Assembly (NCBI GenBank): GCA_937944975.1
Contig: CALEBF010000014.1
Location: 1-64,000, forward strand
Length of the DNA: 64,000 nucleotides
Source: an uncultured Mycoplasmatota bacterium
GTDB lineage: Bacteria; Bacillota_I; Bacilli_A; RF39; UBA660
Reading direction: 5' to 3'
Shown here: positions 15,770 through 24,997 of the stretch, piece by piece
How positions within the stretch are numbered: the first letter of the stretch is position 1
Layout: every line of letters begins with the position of its first letter
Notes under the pieces: model-generated
The model's input: only the letters and a program-made list of their open reading frames with translations
Database searches by the model: none
What the model was told of the DNA's origin: nothing
Program-made: the position numbers and the translations under genes

Positions 15770-16864
15770 ATGAAGAAATGGATGATATTCATTGTTTGTC
15801 TTTTTATATTTCCATTGAATGTAAATGCAGTTTCGACGAGTGCACAAGCATCAATTTTATTGGATCAGGATTCTAATCGAATTTTATATGGGCAAAACAT
15901 AAATACTGTTCGCAGTGTCGCGAGTATTTCCAAAATTATGACGGGAATTTTAGCTGTGGAAAGTGGTAAGTTGGATCGTACTATCACGATTAACGATGTC
16001 GTTTTAAGAGCCTATGGATCGGGAATATATGTCAAGGTAGGAGAAAAACTAAAACTACGCGATTTAGTATATGGATTGATGCTTCGAAGTGGAAACGATG
16101 CTGCGCTTGCAATTGCCGATTACGTTGGTGGAAGTGTCGATAAGTTTGTGGCACTCATGAATGAAAAAGCGAAAGCGATTGGAATGAAGAATACGACATT
16201 TCATAACCCGAGCGGGTTAGATGAAGAAGAGGAAGTTGGAAACTATTCTACAGCCTATGACATGGCAATCCTAATGAGTTATGCTATGAAGAATCAAGAT
16301 TTTAAAAAAATAGTTGGAACGAAAAAATATACGTTGAAGACGAATAAAAACCATTATATATGGTATAACAAAAATAAGCTGCTACAAACGTATCAATATG
16401 CGACAGGTGGTAAGACAGGATTTACAAAAAAGGCACGTCGAACTTTAGTGTCAACTGCAACAAAAGGAAATGTAAACTTAATCGCAGTGACGCTAAACGA
16501 TGGAAATGATTTTCAGGATCATGAAAATTTACATGAATATGGCTTTGATAATTTCCAGTCCTATTTGGTTTTAAAAAAGGGAAATCTAAAGATTGTGAAA
16601 GAAAATTATTATCGTGGAGATACGCTCTATATCGATCGAGATATTCGAATTGCATTACAACCATCGGAAAAAGATGCCGTTCATATCAATTATAAGTTAG
16701 AAAAAAAAGACGATTATAAAAATAATGATCAGGTGGGAGTTGTAGAATTATTTTTAGGAGAAGAAAAAATTTCGGACGTTCCAATTATGGTGCATGTTGA
16801 AAAAAATATCAAGCATTACCAGAGAAGTCTATGGGATAAAATCAAGGGTTGGTTTACAGCATGA
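15770..16864 (+). CDS. dacB: D-alanyl-D-alanine carboxypeptidase (DacB/PBP5*-like)
   Basis: This ~364-residue exported serine carboxypeptidase (family S11) trims the terminal D-Ala from peptidoglycan stem peptides. After a signal peptide (MKKWMIFIVCLFIFPLNVNA), the three active-site motifs are present: SxxK in SVASISKIMTG, SxN in MLRSGNDAALA and KTG in TGGKTGFTKKA. A small beta domain follows (~275-365). Its position immediately before spmA and spmB matches the B. subtilis dacB-spmA-spmB operon, in which DacB lowers cortex cross-linking during sporulation. The ATG at 15770 is preferred over GTG at 15761 because AGGTGA lies 5 nt upstream. A CATAAAAT box upstream is weakly sigma-E-like. Confidence 0.9.
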   Translation: MKKWMIFIVCLFIFPLNVNAVSTSAQASILLDQDSNRILYGQNINTVRSVASISKIMTGILAVESGKLDRTITINDVVLRAYGSGIYVKVGEKLKLRDLVYGLMLRSGNDAALAIADYVGGSVDKFVALMNEKAKAIGMKNTTFHNPSGLDEEEEVGNYSTAYDMAILMSYAMKNQDFKKIVGTKKYTLKTNKNHYIWYNKNKLLQTYQYATGGKTGFTKKARRTLVSTATKGNVNLIAVTLNDGNDFQDHENLHEYGFDNFQSYLVLKKGNLKIVKENYYRGDTLYIDRDIRIALQPSEKDAVHINYKLEKKDDYKNNDQVGVVELFLGEEKISDVPIMVHVEKNIKHYQRSLWDKIKGWFTA

Positions 16865-17445
16865 TGAATAAAATATGGGCCTTTTTCATCATAAGTAGCA
16901 TTCTATTTTCATTATGCACAGGAAATTTAGATACGATGAATGAGCAAATTTTAGATACTGGAAAAGTAGCGTTTGAAATGACGGTAAAAATTATACCAGT
17001 AATGGCGTTATGGTTAGGAATTATGAAAATAGCAGCGCTATCGGGATTGTTATCTAAAATGGCATGTAAAATATCACGACCATTAAGAATTCTATTTCCT
17101 GATATTCCCAAGAATCATGAATCTTTTTCCTTGATTTCATCTAATATCATTGCAAATTTGTTTGGACTAGGTAATGCAGCAACTCCATTTGGATTAAAAG
17201 CAATGGAATCTCTGCAAACGATCAATCCGAAAAAAGACACAGCTAGTCGTAGTATGATTACATTTTTAGTGTTAAATACGAGTGGTCTTACTTTGATACC
17301 GACGACGATTATTTCTCTGCGTATGATGTATGGAAGTAAAAATCCAACAGAGATCGTGATAGGATGTATTTTAGCAACGTTGTGTGCGACTTTGGCTGGC
17401 CTTTTGATGGATCGATTCCTCGCACGTAGGAGCCGTCATGATTAG
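16861..17445 (+). CDS. spmA: Spore maturation protein A
   Basis: This 194-residue multispanning membrane protein belongs to the nucleoside-recognition/Gate family. SpmA acts with SpmB and is required for spore core dehydration. The conserved block NIIANLFGLGNAATPFGLKAME is present (residues ~93-114), as is FLVLNTSGLTLIPTT. The first ATG overlaps the dacB stop (ATGA), and its 3' end overlaps spmB, so the three genes are translationally coupled. Length is normal. A TTG 12 nt upstream is in frame but has no binding site advantage. Confidence 0.93.
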   Translation: MMNKIWAFFIISSILFSLCTGNLDTMNEQILDTGKVAFEMTVKIIPVMALWLGIMKIAALSGLLSKMACKISRPLRILFPDIPKNHESFSLISSNIIANLFGLGNAATPFGLKAMESLQTINPKKDTASRSMITFLVLNTSGLTLIPTTIISLRMMYGSKNPTEIVIGCILATLCATLAGLLMDRFLARRSRHD

Positions 17446-17959
17446 CGCTATTTCTAATATGTTAATTCCGTGTTTGGTATGTGGTATTATCCTCTATGGC
17501 GTGAGACATAAGGTCGATGTATACGATGCTTTTATCGAAGGTGCAAAAGAAAGCTTCCCAATGATAAAATCGGTGTTTCCAACATTTCTAGGAATGATCT
17601 TTGGTGTGAATTTATTCTTAAATAGTGGTATATTAGAATTTCTTTTGGATTTTTTAAATCCTTTCTTAGAGTTTCTAAAAATTCCATTAGATATTGTTCC
17701 AATGGCAGTGTTACGACCAATTTCAGGAAGTTCTACTTTGGCTATTCTAAACCACATTTTTGAAGTGTCTGGTCCGGATAGTTTTATCGGAAGACTTGCT
17801 TCTATCATTCAAGGATCTACCGATACGACATTTTATATTATTACACTGTATTTTGGATGTGTTGGAATCAAAAAAATTAAGTATGCCTTATGGGCAGGGC
17901 TTTTTGCAGATTTGATTGGAATTACTGCTAGTTTAATCATCGTACAATTGCTTTTTTAA
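17438..17959 (+). CDS. spmB: Spore maturation protein B
   Basis: This 173-residue membrane protein has about five hydrophobic segments and the Gate-domain pattern LRPISGSSTLAILNHIF (~88-104) and GSTDTTFYIITLYFG (~128-142), both typical of SpmB. It starts inside the last codons of spmA (8-nt overlap). With SpmA it forms a presumed transport or gate complex needed for spore heat resistance. Confidence 0.93.
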   Translation: MISAISNMLIPCLVCGIILYGVRHKVDVYDAFIEGAKESFPMIKSVFPTFLGMIFGVNLFLNSGILEFLLDFLNPFLEFLKIPLDIVPMAVLRPISGSSTLAILNHIFEVSGPDSFIGRLASIIQGSTDTTFYIITLYFGCVGIKKIKYALWAGLFADLIGITASLIIVQLLF

Positions 17960-17995
17960 GATGTTTCCTGTATAATCTAATCACAGGTGATTGGT

Positions 17996-18712
17996 ATGGA
18001 AAGACTACAGAAAGTGATTGCAAATTACGGGGTTTGTTCTAGACGTAAGGCAGAAGAACTAATTTCAAAAGGGCATGTTACTGTGAATGGAAAGTTAGTT
18101 ACAACGTTAGGAACAACGGTAAGTGATAAAGATATCATCGAAGTTGATGGAGAACGAATTAACAAAGAACAAAAAGAGTATATTTTACTGTTTAAACCAA
18201 GGGGTACTGTAACGACGACACATGACGATAAAGGTAGAAAAACAGTTATGGACTATATCGAGACAGAAAAGAGAGTTTACCCGGTAGGAAGATTAGATTA
18301 TGACACAACTGGTGTTTTGCTGTTGACAAACGATGGGGAACTATCTAATATGTTAATGCATCCGAAAGCGGAGATCGAAAAAGTATATGTTGCTAAAGTA
18401 AAAGGTATATTGAGTGGTGAAGAGATCAATCGTTTGAAACGAGGGGTTGTGATCGAAGGTAGAAAGACAGCTCCAGCCAAGGTAAAAGTGAGAAAGGTAG
18501 ATAAGAAGATGCAGACAAGTATCGTTGAGATCACGATTCACGAGGGACGTAATCATCAAGTAAAGAAGATGTTTGAACGTGTCGGACACGATGTATTAAA
18601 ATTAAAAAGAGAACGCCTTGCATTTTTAGATTTAAAGGGATTAAAATCGGGAGAATACCGATATTTAAAAATAAAAGAAGTTCATCAATTATATATGCTT
18701 GCAAAAAAATAA
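17996..18712 (+). CDS. rluB: 23S rRNA pseudouridine synthase RluB
   Basis: This 238-residue enzyme has an N-terminal S4 RNA-binding domain (MERLQKVIANYGVCSRRKAEELI) and a RsuA-type catalytic domain with the key aspartate in GRLDYDTTGVLLLTNDGEL. HEGRNHQVKKMFE is the other family motif. RluB modifies a uridine near the peptidyl-transferase region of 23S rRNA. The ATG at 17996 has AGGTGA five bases upstream; a GTG nine bases earlier is less likely. The order dacB-spmA-spmB-rluB is conserved with B. subtilis (ypuL). Confidence 0.9.
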   Translation: MERLQKVIANYGVCSRRKAEELISKGHVTVNGKLVTTLGTTVSDKDIIEVDGERINKEQKEYILLFKPRGTVTTTHDDKGRKTVMDYIETEKRVYPVGRLDYDTTGVLLLTNDGELSNMLMHPKAEIEKVYVAKVKGILSGEEINRLKRGVVIEGRKTAPAKVKVRKVDKKMQTSIVEITIHEGRNHQVKKMFERVGHDVLKLKRERLAFLDLKGLKSGEYRYLKIKEVHQLYMLAKK

Positions 18713-18741
18713 AAAAGATTTCACAATTGAAATCTTTTTTT
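18711..18741. terminator. Bidirectional terminator between rluB and ferredoxin
   Basis: AAAAGATTTCA / TGAAATCTTTT with 4-nt loop, A and T tracts on both sides. Confidence 0.8.
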
Positions 18742-18934
18742 ATTCGTCTATCACGATTGCACCAGTAGGACACATATCAGCAGCATCCTGAATTTCTTCT
18801 TCCGCCTCTTTGATATTGCTTCCTTCTACTACAGTTGCTAATCCTTCTTCGTCAATTTCGAAGATATCGCTCGCAATTCCTTGACATGCACCACAACCGA
18901 TGCATGCATCTCTATTTACATGAACTTTTTCCAT
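18740..18934 (-). CDS. fer: Ferredoxin, single [4Fe-4S]
   Basis: This 64-residue electron carrier has the cluster-binding pattern CIGCGAC (Cys 11, 14 and 17) and the distant fourth ligand in MCPTGAI (Cys 55 by position). A second cluster motif is absent, as in the Bacillus Fer type. It is strongly acidic. GGAGG precedes the ATG. Partner enzymes are not indicated by context. Confidence 0.93.
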   Translation of the reverse strand: MEKVHVNRDACIGCGACQGIASDIFEIDEEGLATVVEGSNIKEAEEEIQDAADMCPTGAIVIDE

Positions 18935-19041
18935 ATATTTCCTCCCGTTTCATTATAAAAAATTTTATGCTAAAATGCAAGGAAATAGTTTAAAAACTTT
19001 GTCAAATATGGTATGATGTAAGCAGACGGTAGGTGAGGATT

Positions 19042-19863
19042 ATGGCAAGTCGAATGGAACGTTATTATCAATTAAATACCGAAACGCCAAGACGTAGCAA
19101 ACGAAATCAAGCGTTATATGAGAAGATTTACGAAACGAGTGGAGAATATTCTAACATCGAAGGAATCGCTAAGATAGAAAAGACAAATGAAATTGATATT
19201 AATAAAATTAAAGAAATGTTGCGTCAAAGGGAAGAAAGAAAAAAAGGAAGGATAGTAAACCAAGAGAGTATTAAAAAAACGACTCCAGAACCACCGAAAG
19301 TAGAGAAAATTGAACCAACCGTAGAAAAAAATTATGATATTCGCGATATTTTAGTCAAAGCAAAATCCCAAAAAGAAGAAACGGAAAGTGATCGATATCA
19401 TAGTTTGAAAAATACCCAATATAACATTTTAAAGGGAATTAATCTGAAGGAAGAACTTGATAGAAGAGATTATATGGATCAAGATGAAGATGAATTAAAA
19501 GAATTGATTCATACGATTACGAATGCAAGTTTACTAAATAAAATGGCTGATGAGGATTTGTCGTTAGATTTGTTAAGTGACTTAAAATCAGTCGACAATA
19601 CACAGATCAATAGTGAAGCAATTCAGGCTATTTTAAAAGAGGAAAAAGAAGAACAGAGAAAACAAGATTTCGAAGATACGAGAGATTTGGATAAATCATT
19701 CTATACTTCTAGTTTGAATTTTAGCGATGAAGATTTTGATGAATTAGGAGAAATTAAAAAGAAGATTACAAAACGAAGAGCTATTTTAAAAGGCATTGGA
19801 ATGGTAGTTATTTTGATTCTTGTTGTCGTTGCAGCATACTTTGTGGGAAAATATTTATTATAA
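19042..19863 (+). CDS. Tail-anchored protein of unknown function
   Basis: This 273-residue, highly charged protein is helical and rich in Lys/Glu/Asp. It has a single membrane helix at the extreme C-terminus (~250-271, GMVVILILVVVAAYFVGKYLL) preceded by KKKITKRR, so the bulk should sit in the cytoplasm. The ATG at 19042 follows AGGTGAGGA; a GTG three codons earlier is in frame. Tail-anchored coiled-coil proteins are often division or sporulation scaffolds, but nothing here proves that. Convergent with the germination operon. Confidence 0.7.
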   Translation: MASRMERYYQLNTETPRRSKRNQALYEKIYETSGEYSNIEGIAKIEKTNEIDINKIKEMLRQREERKKGRIVNQESIKKTTPEPPKVEKIEPTVEKNYDIRDILVKAKSQKEETESDRYHSLKNTQYNILKGINLKEELDRRDYMDQDEDELKELIHTITNASLLNKMADEDLSLDLLSDLKSVDNTQINSEAIQAILKEEKEEQRKQDFEDTRDLDKSFYTSSLNFSDEDFDELGEIKKKITKRRAILKGIGMVVILILVVVAAYFVGKYLL

Positions 19864-19892
19864 AAAGAAAAGCGGTTAACTTTTCTTTTTTT
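19862..19892. terminator. Bidirectional terminator
   Basis: AAAAAGAAAAG / CTTTTCTTTTT, 7-nt loop, between convergent genes. Confidence 0.75.
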
Positions 19893-20976
19893 CGGTATAA
19901 AATATTTTTAACATGATGCCAAGTGGAATGAGGAAAAAGAAGATATATAGAAGAAAAGGATAGACTTTAGATAAAAACTGGTAGGCATCCGTATTCGTTG
20001 GAAAGACAATCTCACTGAGGAAGAAAATGATTCCGAGTAAAACAGTATAGATGATTTTTTCACTTTTTTCACTCTGTGTATGCCATATTCTTTTGATGCC
20101 ATTTGCGACAAAATATACGGTGATTGCACACGTGATTAACATGTCAAATATCCATTGGATAGATAGCGTGTTTTCGACGCGTGTGATAAACCCTAAAATA
20201 GAAACTCTCTTTAAAATGTGAAATTCTGCATACTGATAGAGTTGACATAATTCTATTCCTAGAATAGACAATGTACAAAAAGCAACGATGAATAACATGA
20301 CATTTGTAATCAGGTAGGAATAAATTACATGTTGATTAAAGTGCCGATCTTTTTTTATTTGATCTTTTGGTATGATCGTAAGTAAAAAGATAGGGAGTAT
20401 GTTATATGCGACGTAGTGTAAAGAACCAGTTACAATTGGTTGTAAACCTTCGTCCATGAAAGGTCTTAAGTTATTGATATCAACTTGGCCTACTAAACCG
20501 ATAAAACTAAGCAAATATAAGAAGAGGTCGATATATAATAGAACCATAATGACACGTGCAAACGTAGGTAGTCCTTTAGACAACATATACCAAATGCCGA
20601 TTGCAAAAACAATTCCGATCATCACAACAGGGGTGCGATATAGATATTGTGAGTTGATGAAGTTACACAAGTTATAAAATATAGTAACGGCGAGGGAGAG
20701 AACAAATCCCAACAATAATAGATTGAGGATCAGTGCTAACTTCCTTCCGAATAATTCCTGATTTAATTCGATGATCGAAAGGTTTGGCTTGTAATTCATA
20801 ATATAGAGAAAAATGTAGATTGGAATCAATCCAATGATGATAGCAAATAGAATTGATATAGGAGTATTTTGCTTCGAAATAAAAAATAAATTATTGATAG
20901 AAATTCCAACAAAGCAAGAATGCATAATAAAGTAGATAAAAGAATCAAATTGTATGTTGCTAATTTGTTTTTTCAT
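19876..20976 (-). CDS. Spore germinant receptor B subunit (GerAB/GerKB family permease)
   Basis: This 366-residue protein has ten predicted membrane helices and the amino-acid permease-like fold of the GerAB family, which binds the germinant in the spore inner membrane. The N-terminal ISNIQFDSFIYFIMHS corresponds to the family's first helix. It is the last gene of the A-C-B operon and overlaps the C subunit gene by 17 nt. Length matches the family (~360-370). The germinant cannot be predicted. Confidence 0.9.
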   Translation of the reverse strand: MKKQISNIQFDSFIYFIMHSCFVGISINNLFFISKQNTPISILFAIIIGLIPIYIFLYIMNYKPNLSIIELNQELFGRKLALILNLLLLGFVLSLAVTIFYNLCNFINSQYLYRTPVVMIGIVFAIGIWYMLSKGLPTFARVIMVLLYIDLFLYLLSFIGLVGQVDINNLRPFMDEGLQPIVTGSLHYVAYNILPIFLLTIIPKDQIKKDRHFNQHVIYSYLITNVMLFIVAFCTLSILGIELCQLYQYAEFHILKRVSILGFITRVENTLSIQWIFDMLITCAITVYFVANGIKRIWHTQSEKSEKIIYTVLLGIIFFLSEIVFPTNTDAYQFLSKVYPFLLYIFFFLIPLGIMLKIFYTEKKKS

Positions 20977-22168
20977 CTCTTACATCCTCCTCTTTTTGAA
21001 TGGTTTCATTGAGAGACCCCTTTGTTTCGAGATTGATCGACACGTCGATGTTTACTTTTATATATGGAAAAACATCGTCATCCCATACGCTTTGAACATG
21101 TTTAAAGTAATCGGGATGATAGCGATAATAGTATAATCCAAATCCAAAGATGTCGGCTTTATATTTATTTTGAGCGGTCGCAATCGCATTCTGTAACATG
21201 TTGTGAAGAGAGTCTTCAAATTTTTTCGTTATTTTTTTTAGATCGCTGGGTTGTAATAGATCGTAAGCGCAATTAATTTCCTGCAAAGACCCATCTGCTT
21301 TTACAGTGATATCGATGGAAGGCTGGTTTTTATCAATTTTGTAATTTCGATTGACACGGATATTTGTAATGTTGGCGTTTGCAGAATTGTTTTCGTCGCA
21401 TTTTGTTGTGACGATGACGTTTTTAGCATTACCGTTGATAATATTGATTCCTCTACTTTCTTCGCGTTTTGCAAAGCCAACTAGCTTGTCATCTTTAAAG
21501 ATTCCAAGATTACCTAATTCGATATAGGTTTTAGGTTCAGAATTTTCTAAGTTTGCCATGTTTGCTCCTTCTTCGGAATCTCCACTGATAATAATACTAG
21601 GTAGGACTGGATCGACACCGGGGCGTAGAACACTACGGATAAATTGGCTGTATCCAACATTAGTTGATATAGATTGATTCGTACTAGAATTTTGTAAGTT
21701 AATTACGATATTTTGAGACGGGAATGCTTCTAGAGGAGAAAGAACTTTGACGACATCTTTTGCTTTTTGGTCTTTTGTAATCAAGAAGAAGAATTTCTTT
21801 CTAGATTCTGGATCGCGCATGAATAAATCGACGACTTTAAAAACGCCTTCTTTTGCGATATCGCTACTCATAACAATAACTGAAACATGTCCAAGGTACG
21901 TCGATCTTGGATTTTTCAAGTCGATTTCTCGCATTGCTTCTGATAAAGTAGGTCCGACTCCACTAAAGACAGTCGTTTGACTTTCTCCTTCTTTGCTACT
22001 GACTTGTGCTTTATTTGCATTGGCAATTGAATAACTAATCTCATATCCGCTTTCAACTTTATCGATTGCAACAGCAGTTACAATCGATAAATCATCTAAT
22101 TCTTTGTAATCAAAACATCCAGTAAAGAGAAATATGAGAGATAAAATCAATATTAATTTATATTTCAG
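20960..22168 (-). CDS. Spore germinant receptor C subunit (GerAC/GerKC lipoprotein)
   Basis: This is a ~402-residue lipoprotein of the Ger(X)C family. The lipobox is LFTGC, and the mature protein opens with the family pattern FDYKELDDLSIVTAVAIDK. The C-terminal domain with LHNMLQNAIATAQNKYKADIFGFG is also typical. The start is unusual. The only near-cognate start with a positive signal-peptide n-region and a good binding site (AGGAG, 9 nt) is CTG at 22168, overlapping the A subunit stop. A TTG at 22150 is the alternative but lacks both. The gene is read with the A and B subunits. Confidence 0.85.
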   Translation of the reverse strand: MKYKLILILSLIFLFTGCFDYKELDDLSIVTAVAIDKVESGYEISYSIANANKAQVSSKEGESQTTVFSGVGPTLSEAMREIDLKNPRSTYLGHVSVIVMSSDIAKEGVFKVVDLFMRDPESRKKFFFLITKDQKAKDVVKVLSPLEAFPSQNIVINLQNSSTNQSISTNVGYSQFIRSVLRPGVDPVLPSIIISGDSEEGANMANLENSEPKTYIELGNLGIFKDDKLVGFAKREESRGINIINGNAKNVIVTTKCDENNSANANITNIRVNRNYKIDKNQPSIDITVKADGSLQEINCAYDLLQPSDLKKITKKFEDSLHNMLQNAIATAQNKYKADIFGFGLYYYRYHPDYFKHVQSVWDDDVFPYIKVNIDVSINLETKGSLNETIQKEEDVRDEKTN

Positions 22169-23645
22169 ATTGATCAGCTCCTAATCTACGTCGATTTTTC
22201 TTCGTAAAGAATTCTGGACGATATTTCATCTTGTTTCGGGAACGACGAATTAATCCATCTTTTAAGATTGCTTGATTGAGGGGACTAAATGGAGTTAAAT
22301 ACGGGGTTCCCATGATTTCTAGACTACAAATTTTAGTGAGGAAGATGATTCCGATCACGACGAATCCAACCAAGCCCATAATAGCAGAGGCGAGTAGAAA
22401 TATGACGCGCCAGAATCTAAGTGCATTTATAAAATCAATATCAGTAAAGAGAAATCCTGATATAGAAGTCATTGCGACGACGATGACGACGATAGGGGAT
22501 ACAATTCCGGCATTCACTGCGGCATCTCCTAATACGAGTGCTCCTACGATACTAATCGAAGATCCCATAGCGCTAGGAATGCGAATATCACTTTCTCTTA
22601 GAATTTCAAAGGTGGTAATAAGAATTAAAATTTCAAAGATGGTTGGAATCGGGACACCCTCTCGTTGTACTGCGATAGATATAAGTAATCGGTCGGGAAT
22701 AATTTCCTGATTGAACGTTGTCATTGCAATATAAAGTGCGGGAGTCATAATCGTTATGAGAAATGCCAGAAATCTTAAGGCTCTCGATAAACTTATATTA
22801 GAAGGTTTTTGATAATAGTCATCTGCTGTTTGAAAAAAGTCCATAAATAACCCTGGAAGAACAATTACGTAAGGAGAATTTTCCACGATGATTGCAATTT
22901 TTCCATCTAAGATAGATCCACAGACAAGGTCAGGTCTTTCCGTTGTTACAGCTTTTGGAAAATCTGTGTATTGTTTAGGAGATAGATATTCTAGAATATA
23001 ACCGCAATCTAAAATGCCATCAATATCTATTTTTTTCAGTTTATTGACGATCTTTTCTACTTTTTCCTGTGGTACGACATCTTGTAAGTATGCTACCGCC
23101 ACTTTCGTTTTCGATCTTCTACCGACGATTGTTTCGTTCAACCATAGATGAGGATCTTTAATTCTCTTTCGAATTAATCCTAAATTCATCATATAATTTT
23201 CTGTAAAACTATCTTTCGGCCCTCGTAAATTTTTTTCGTCATTTGCCTCTGTAACGCCTCGGTCTAGTACACTTTTTGTCTCTAATGCGATCGCGCTACT
23301 ATTTCCGTCGATAAAGATAACAGTAAATCCAGAAGCTAAGAAATAAAAGAGATTGTCAAAGTCTTCCACCGTTCTCATTTTGCTATTTAAAATGGTATCT
23401 TTGAGGTGCTGGTAAACTTTTCTCGTACTTAGTTTTATTTCCTCTTTTACGTCTTCACTTAGACTTCTCATTAAAAAGTCGCTAACTTTATCATCGCTCG
23501 CGACACTTTCGATATACATATATGCGACCGTGTTTTTCTTGAAATGAATGACACGGGAGTTAATATCACAACTATTACCATTCATTTGCTTTACAGTATC
23601 GATATTTTTTTGTAAATTTTTATATAATTTTTTTGATTCTTTCAT
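22158..23645 (-). CDS. Spore germinant receptor A subunit (GerAA/GerKA family)
   Basis: This is a ~495-residue protein with a long hydrophilic N-terminal half (~1-285) and a C-terminal membrane domain of about five helices (~290-455). Family blocks seen include the stretch VDRGVTEANDEKNLRGPKD (split over ~132-150), the loop IPDRLLISIAVQREGVPIP and the segment PSAMGSSISIVGALVLGDAAV. It ends in a basic tail. GAGGG sits 6 nt before the second ATG, hence the start at 23645 rather than 23651. The order A-C-B is that of gerK rather than gerA of B. subtilis. The receptor triggers germination on nutrient binding. Confidence 0.92.
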   Translation of the reverse strand: MKESKKLYKNLQKNIDTVKQMNGNSCDINSRVIHFKKNTVAYMYIESVASDDKVSDFLMRSLSEDVKEEIKLSTRKVYQHLKDTILNSKMRTVEDFDNLFYFLASGFTVIFIDGNSSAIALETKSVLDRGVTEANDEKNLRGPKDSFTENYMMNLGLIRKRIKDPHLWLNETIVGRRSKTKVAVAYLQDVVPQEKVEKIVNKLKKIDIDGILDCGYILEYLSPKQYTDFPKAVTTERPDLVCGSILDGKIAIIVENSPYVIVLPGLFMDFFQTADDYYQKPSNISLSRALRFLAFLITIMTPALYIAMTTFNQEIIPDRLLISIAVQREGVPIPTIFEILILITTFEILRESDIRIPSAMGSSISIVGALVLGDAAVNAGIVSPIVVIVVAMTSISGFLFTDIDFINALRFWRVIFLLASAIMGLVGFVVIGIIFLTKICSLEIMGTPYLTPFSPLNQAILKDGLIRRSRNKMKYRPEFFTKKNRRRLGADQSEI

Positions 23646-23735
23646 AAGCATCCCTCATTCATCATTATCATACCCAAAATTAATCAGAATATCATAAATA
23701 TCAACGATGTATGTTATAATTAGTATGGTGATTTT

Positions 23736-24983
23736 ATGGAAAAACATATTTTGAAAATAGAGAAATTGGATCACAGTGGAAGAGGAATTGCTCATTTGCA
23801 CGATAAAATTGTGTTTATTCCATATACTTTAGTAGATGAAGTTGTCGAAGTGGAAATTGTAAGGGAAAAAAAATCGTGGATGGAAGGACGTATGATTCAA
23901 ATTTTAGAGTCTTCTGAAAAAAGGATCAAACCAACTTGTCCTTATTACGATGTTTGTGGTGGTTGTGACGTAATGCACATGTCTTATCAAGATCAAATTG
24001 TCTGGAAAGAGAAGAAAGTAAAAGAGATTATGCAAAAGTTTGCTGGATTGTCTCCGTCGATCGTCTCTCATCTGATTCCATGTGAGCAAGAGAAAAACTA
24101 TCGAAATAAATTAGTATTGCAAGTACAAGATGATATTGGTTTTTTTGAAAAAAGAAGTCATCAGCTTGTCAAAATTGAAGCATGTCAAATTAGTGATGAA
24201 CGCATGAATGAAGTATTACGGACGATTCGTTCTCATATCCCACTAATGAATGTTCATCAAATTATGATTCGTGCGAGCAAAAATACAGATGATATCATGG
24301 TGGTTTTCGATGTATCTAAGTCATTTATAATAGAAGACGTAGTATCTATATTGAAAGATAAAGTCTCTTCTATTATTATGAAACAAAATCATAAATATAA
24401 AACAGTATTTGGAAAAGATGATATTGTTGAGAAATTAAATGGCGTGTCATTTCAGATCGCTCCAGATGCTTTTTTTCAAGTCAATACAAAGCAAACAGAG
24501 AAATTGTATCAAACAGTAAAAGATGCTTTTGTATTGTCTCGCGATGATGTTGTTTTGGATTTGTATTGTGGAACAGGAACCATTGGCATTTTTTTAGCCC
24601 CGTTTGTGAAACAAGTTATCGGAGTAGAAGTAAATGCACAGGCGATAGAAAGCGCGAAGAAGAATCAGGAGTTAGACAAAGTCTCTAATATAGAATGGAA
24701 ATTAGGTAAGGTCGAAGATGTGATACCAGCTTTACAAGTGAATCCAAATGTTGTGATTGTCGACCCGCCTCGTAGTGGTTTAGATGTGAAGACAATAGAA
24801 AGAATCAAAGCTTGGAATGTAGAAAAAGTAGTGTATGTATCTTGTGATCCTGTTACGCTTGCACGAGATTTAAAGATGTTACAAGAAAAATACGATGTCG
24901 TGAAGATCGTTCCAGTTGATATGTTTCCACAGACGAAACATGTGGAATGTGTAGCATCTCTACATTTAAAAAATAAAGTATAG
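23736..24983 (+). CDS. 23S rRNA (uracil-C5)-methyltransferase, RlmCD/RumA family
   Basis: This 415-residue S-adenosylmethionine-dependent enzyme has an N-terminal TRAM RNA-binding domain (~1-55), an iron-sulfur site (CPYYDVCGGC with a later Cys at ~155), and a Rossmann methyltransferase domain. The SAM loop is LDLYCGTGTIGIF, the DPPRSGLD motif is present, and the catalytic Cys is in VYVSCDPVTLARDL. In Bacilli this single family enzyme (RlmCD) makes m5U747 and m5U1939 of 23S rRNA; which sites apply here is inferred. Divergent from the ger operon. Confidence 0.88.
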   Translation: MEKHILKIEKLDHSGRGIAHLHDKIVFIPYTLVDEVVEVEIVREKKSWMEGRMIQILESSEKRIKPTCPYYDVCGGCDVMHMSYQDQIVWKEKKVKEIMQKFAGLSPSIVSHLIPCEQEKNYRNKLVLQVQDDIGFFEKRSHQLVKIEACQISDERMNEVLRTIRSHIPLMNVHQIMIRASKNTDDIMVVFDVSKSFIIEDVVSILKDKVSSIIMKQNHKYKTVFGKDDIVEKLNGVSFQIAPDAFFQVNTKQTEKLYQTVKDAFVLSRDDVVLDLYCGTGTIGIFLAPFVKQVIGVEVNAQAIESAKKNQELDKVSNIEWKLGKVEDVIPALQVNPNVVIVDPPRSGLDVKTIERIKAWNVEKVVYVSCDPVTLARDLKMLQEKYDVVKIVPVDMFPQTKHVECVASLHLKNKV

Positions 24984-24997
24984 GGGTGAAGAGTAAT

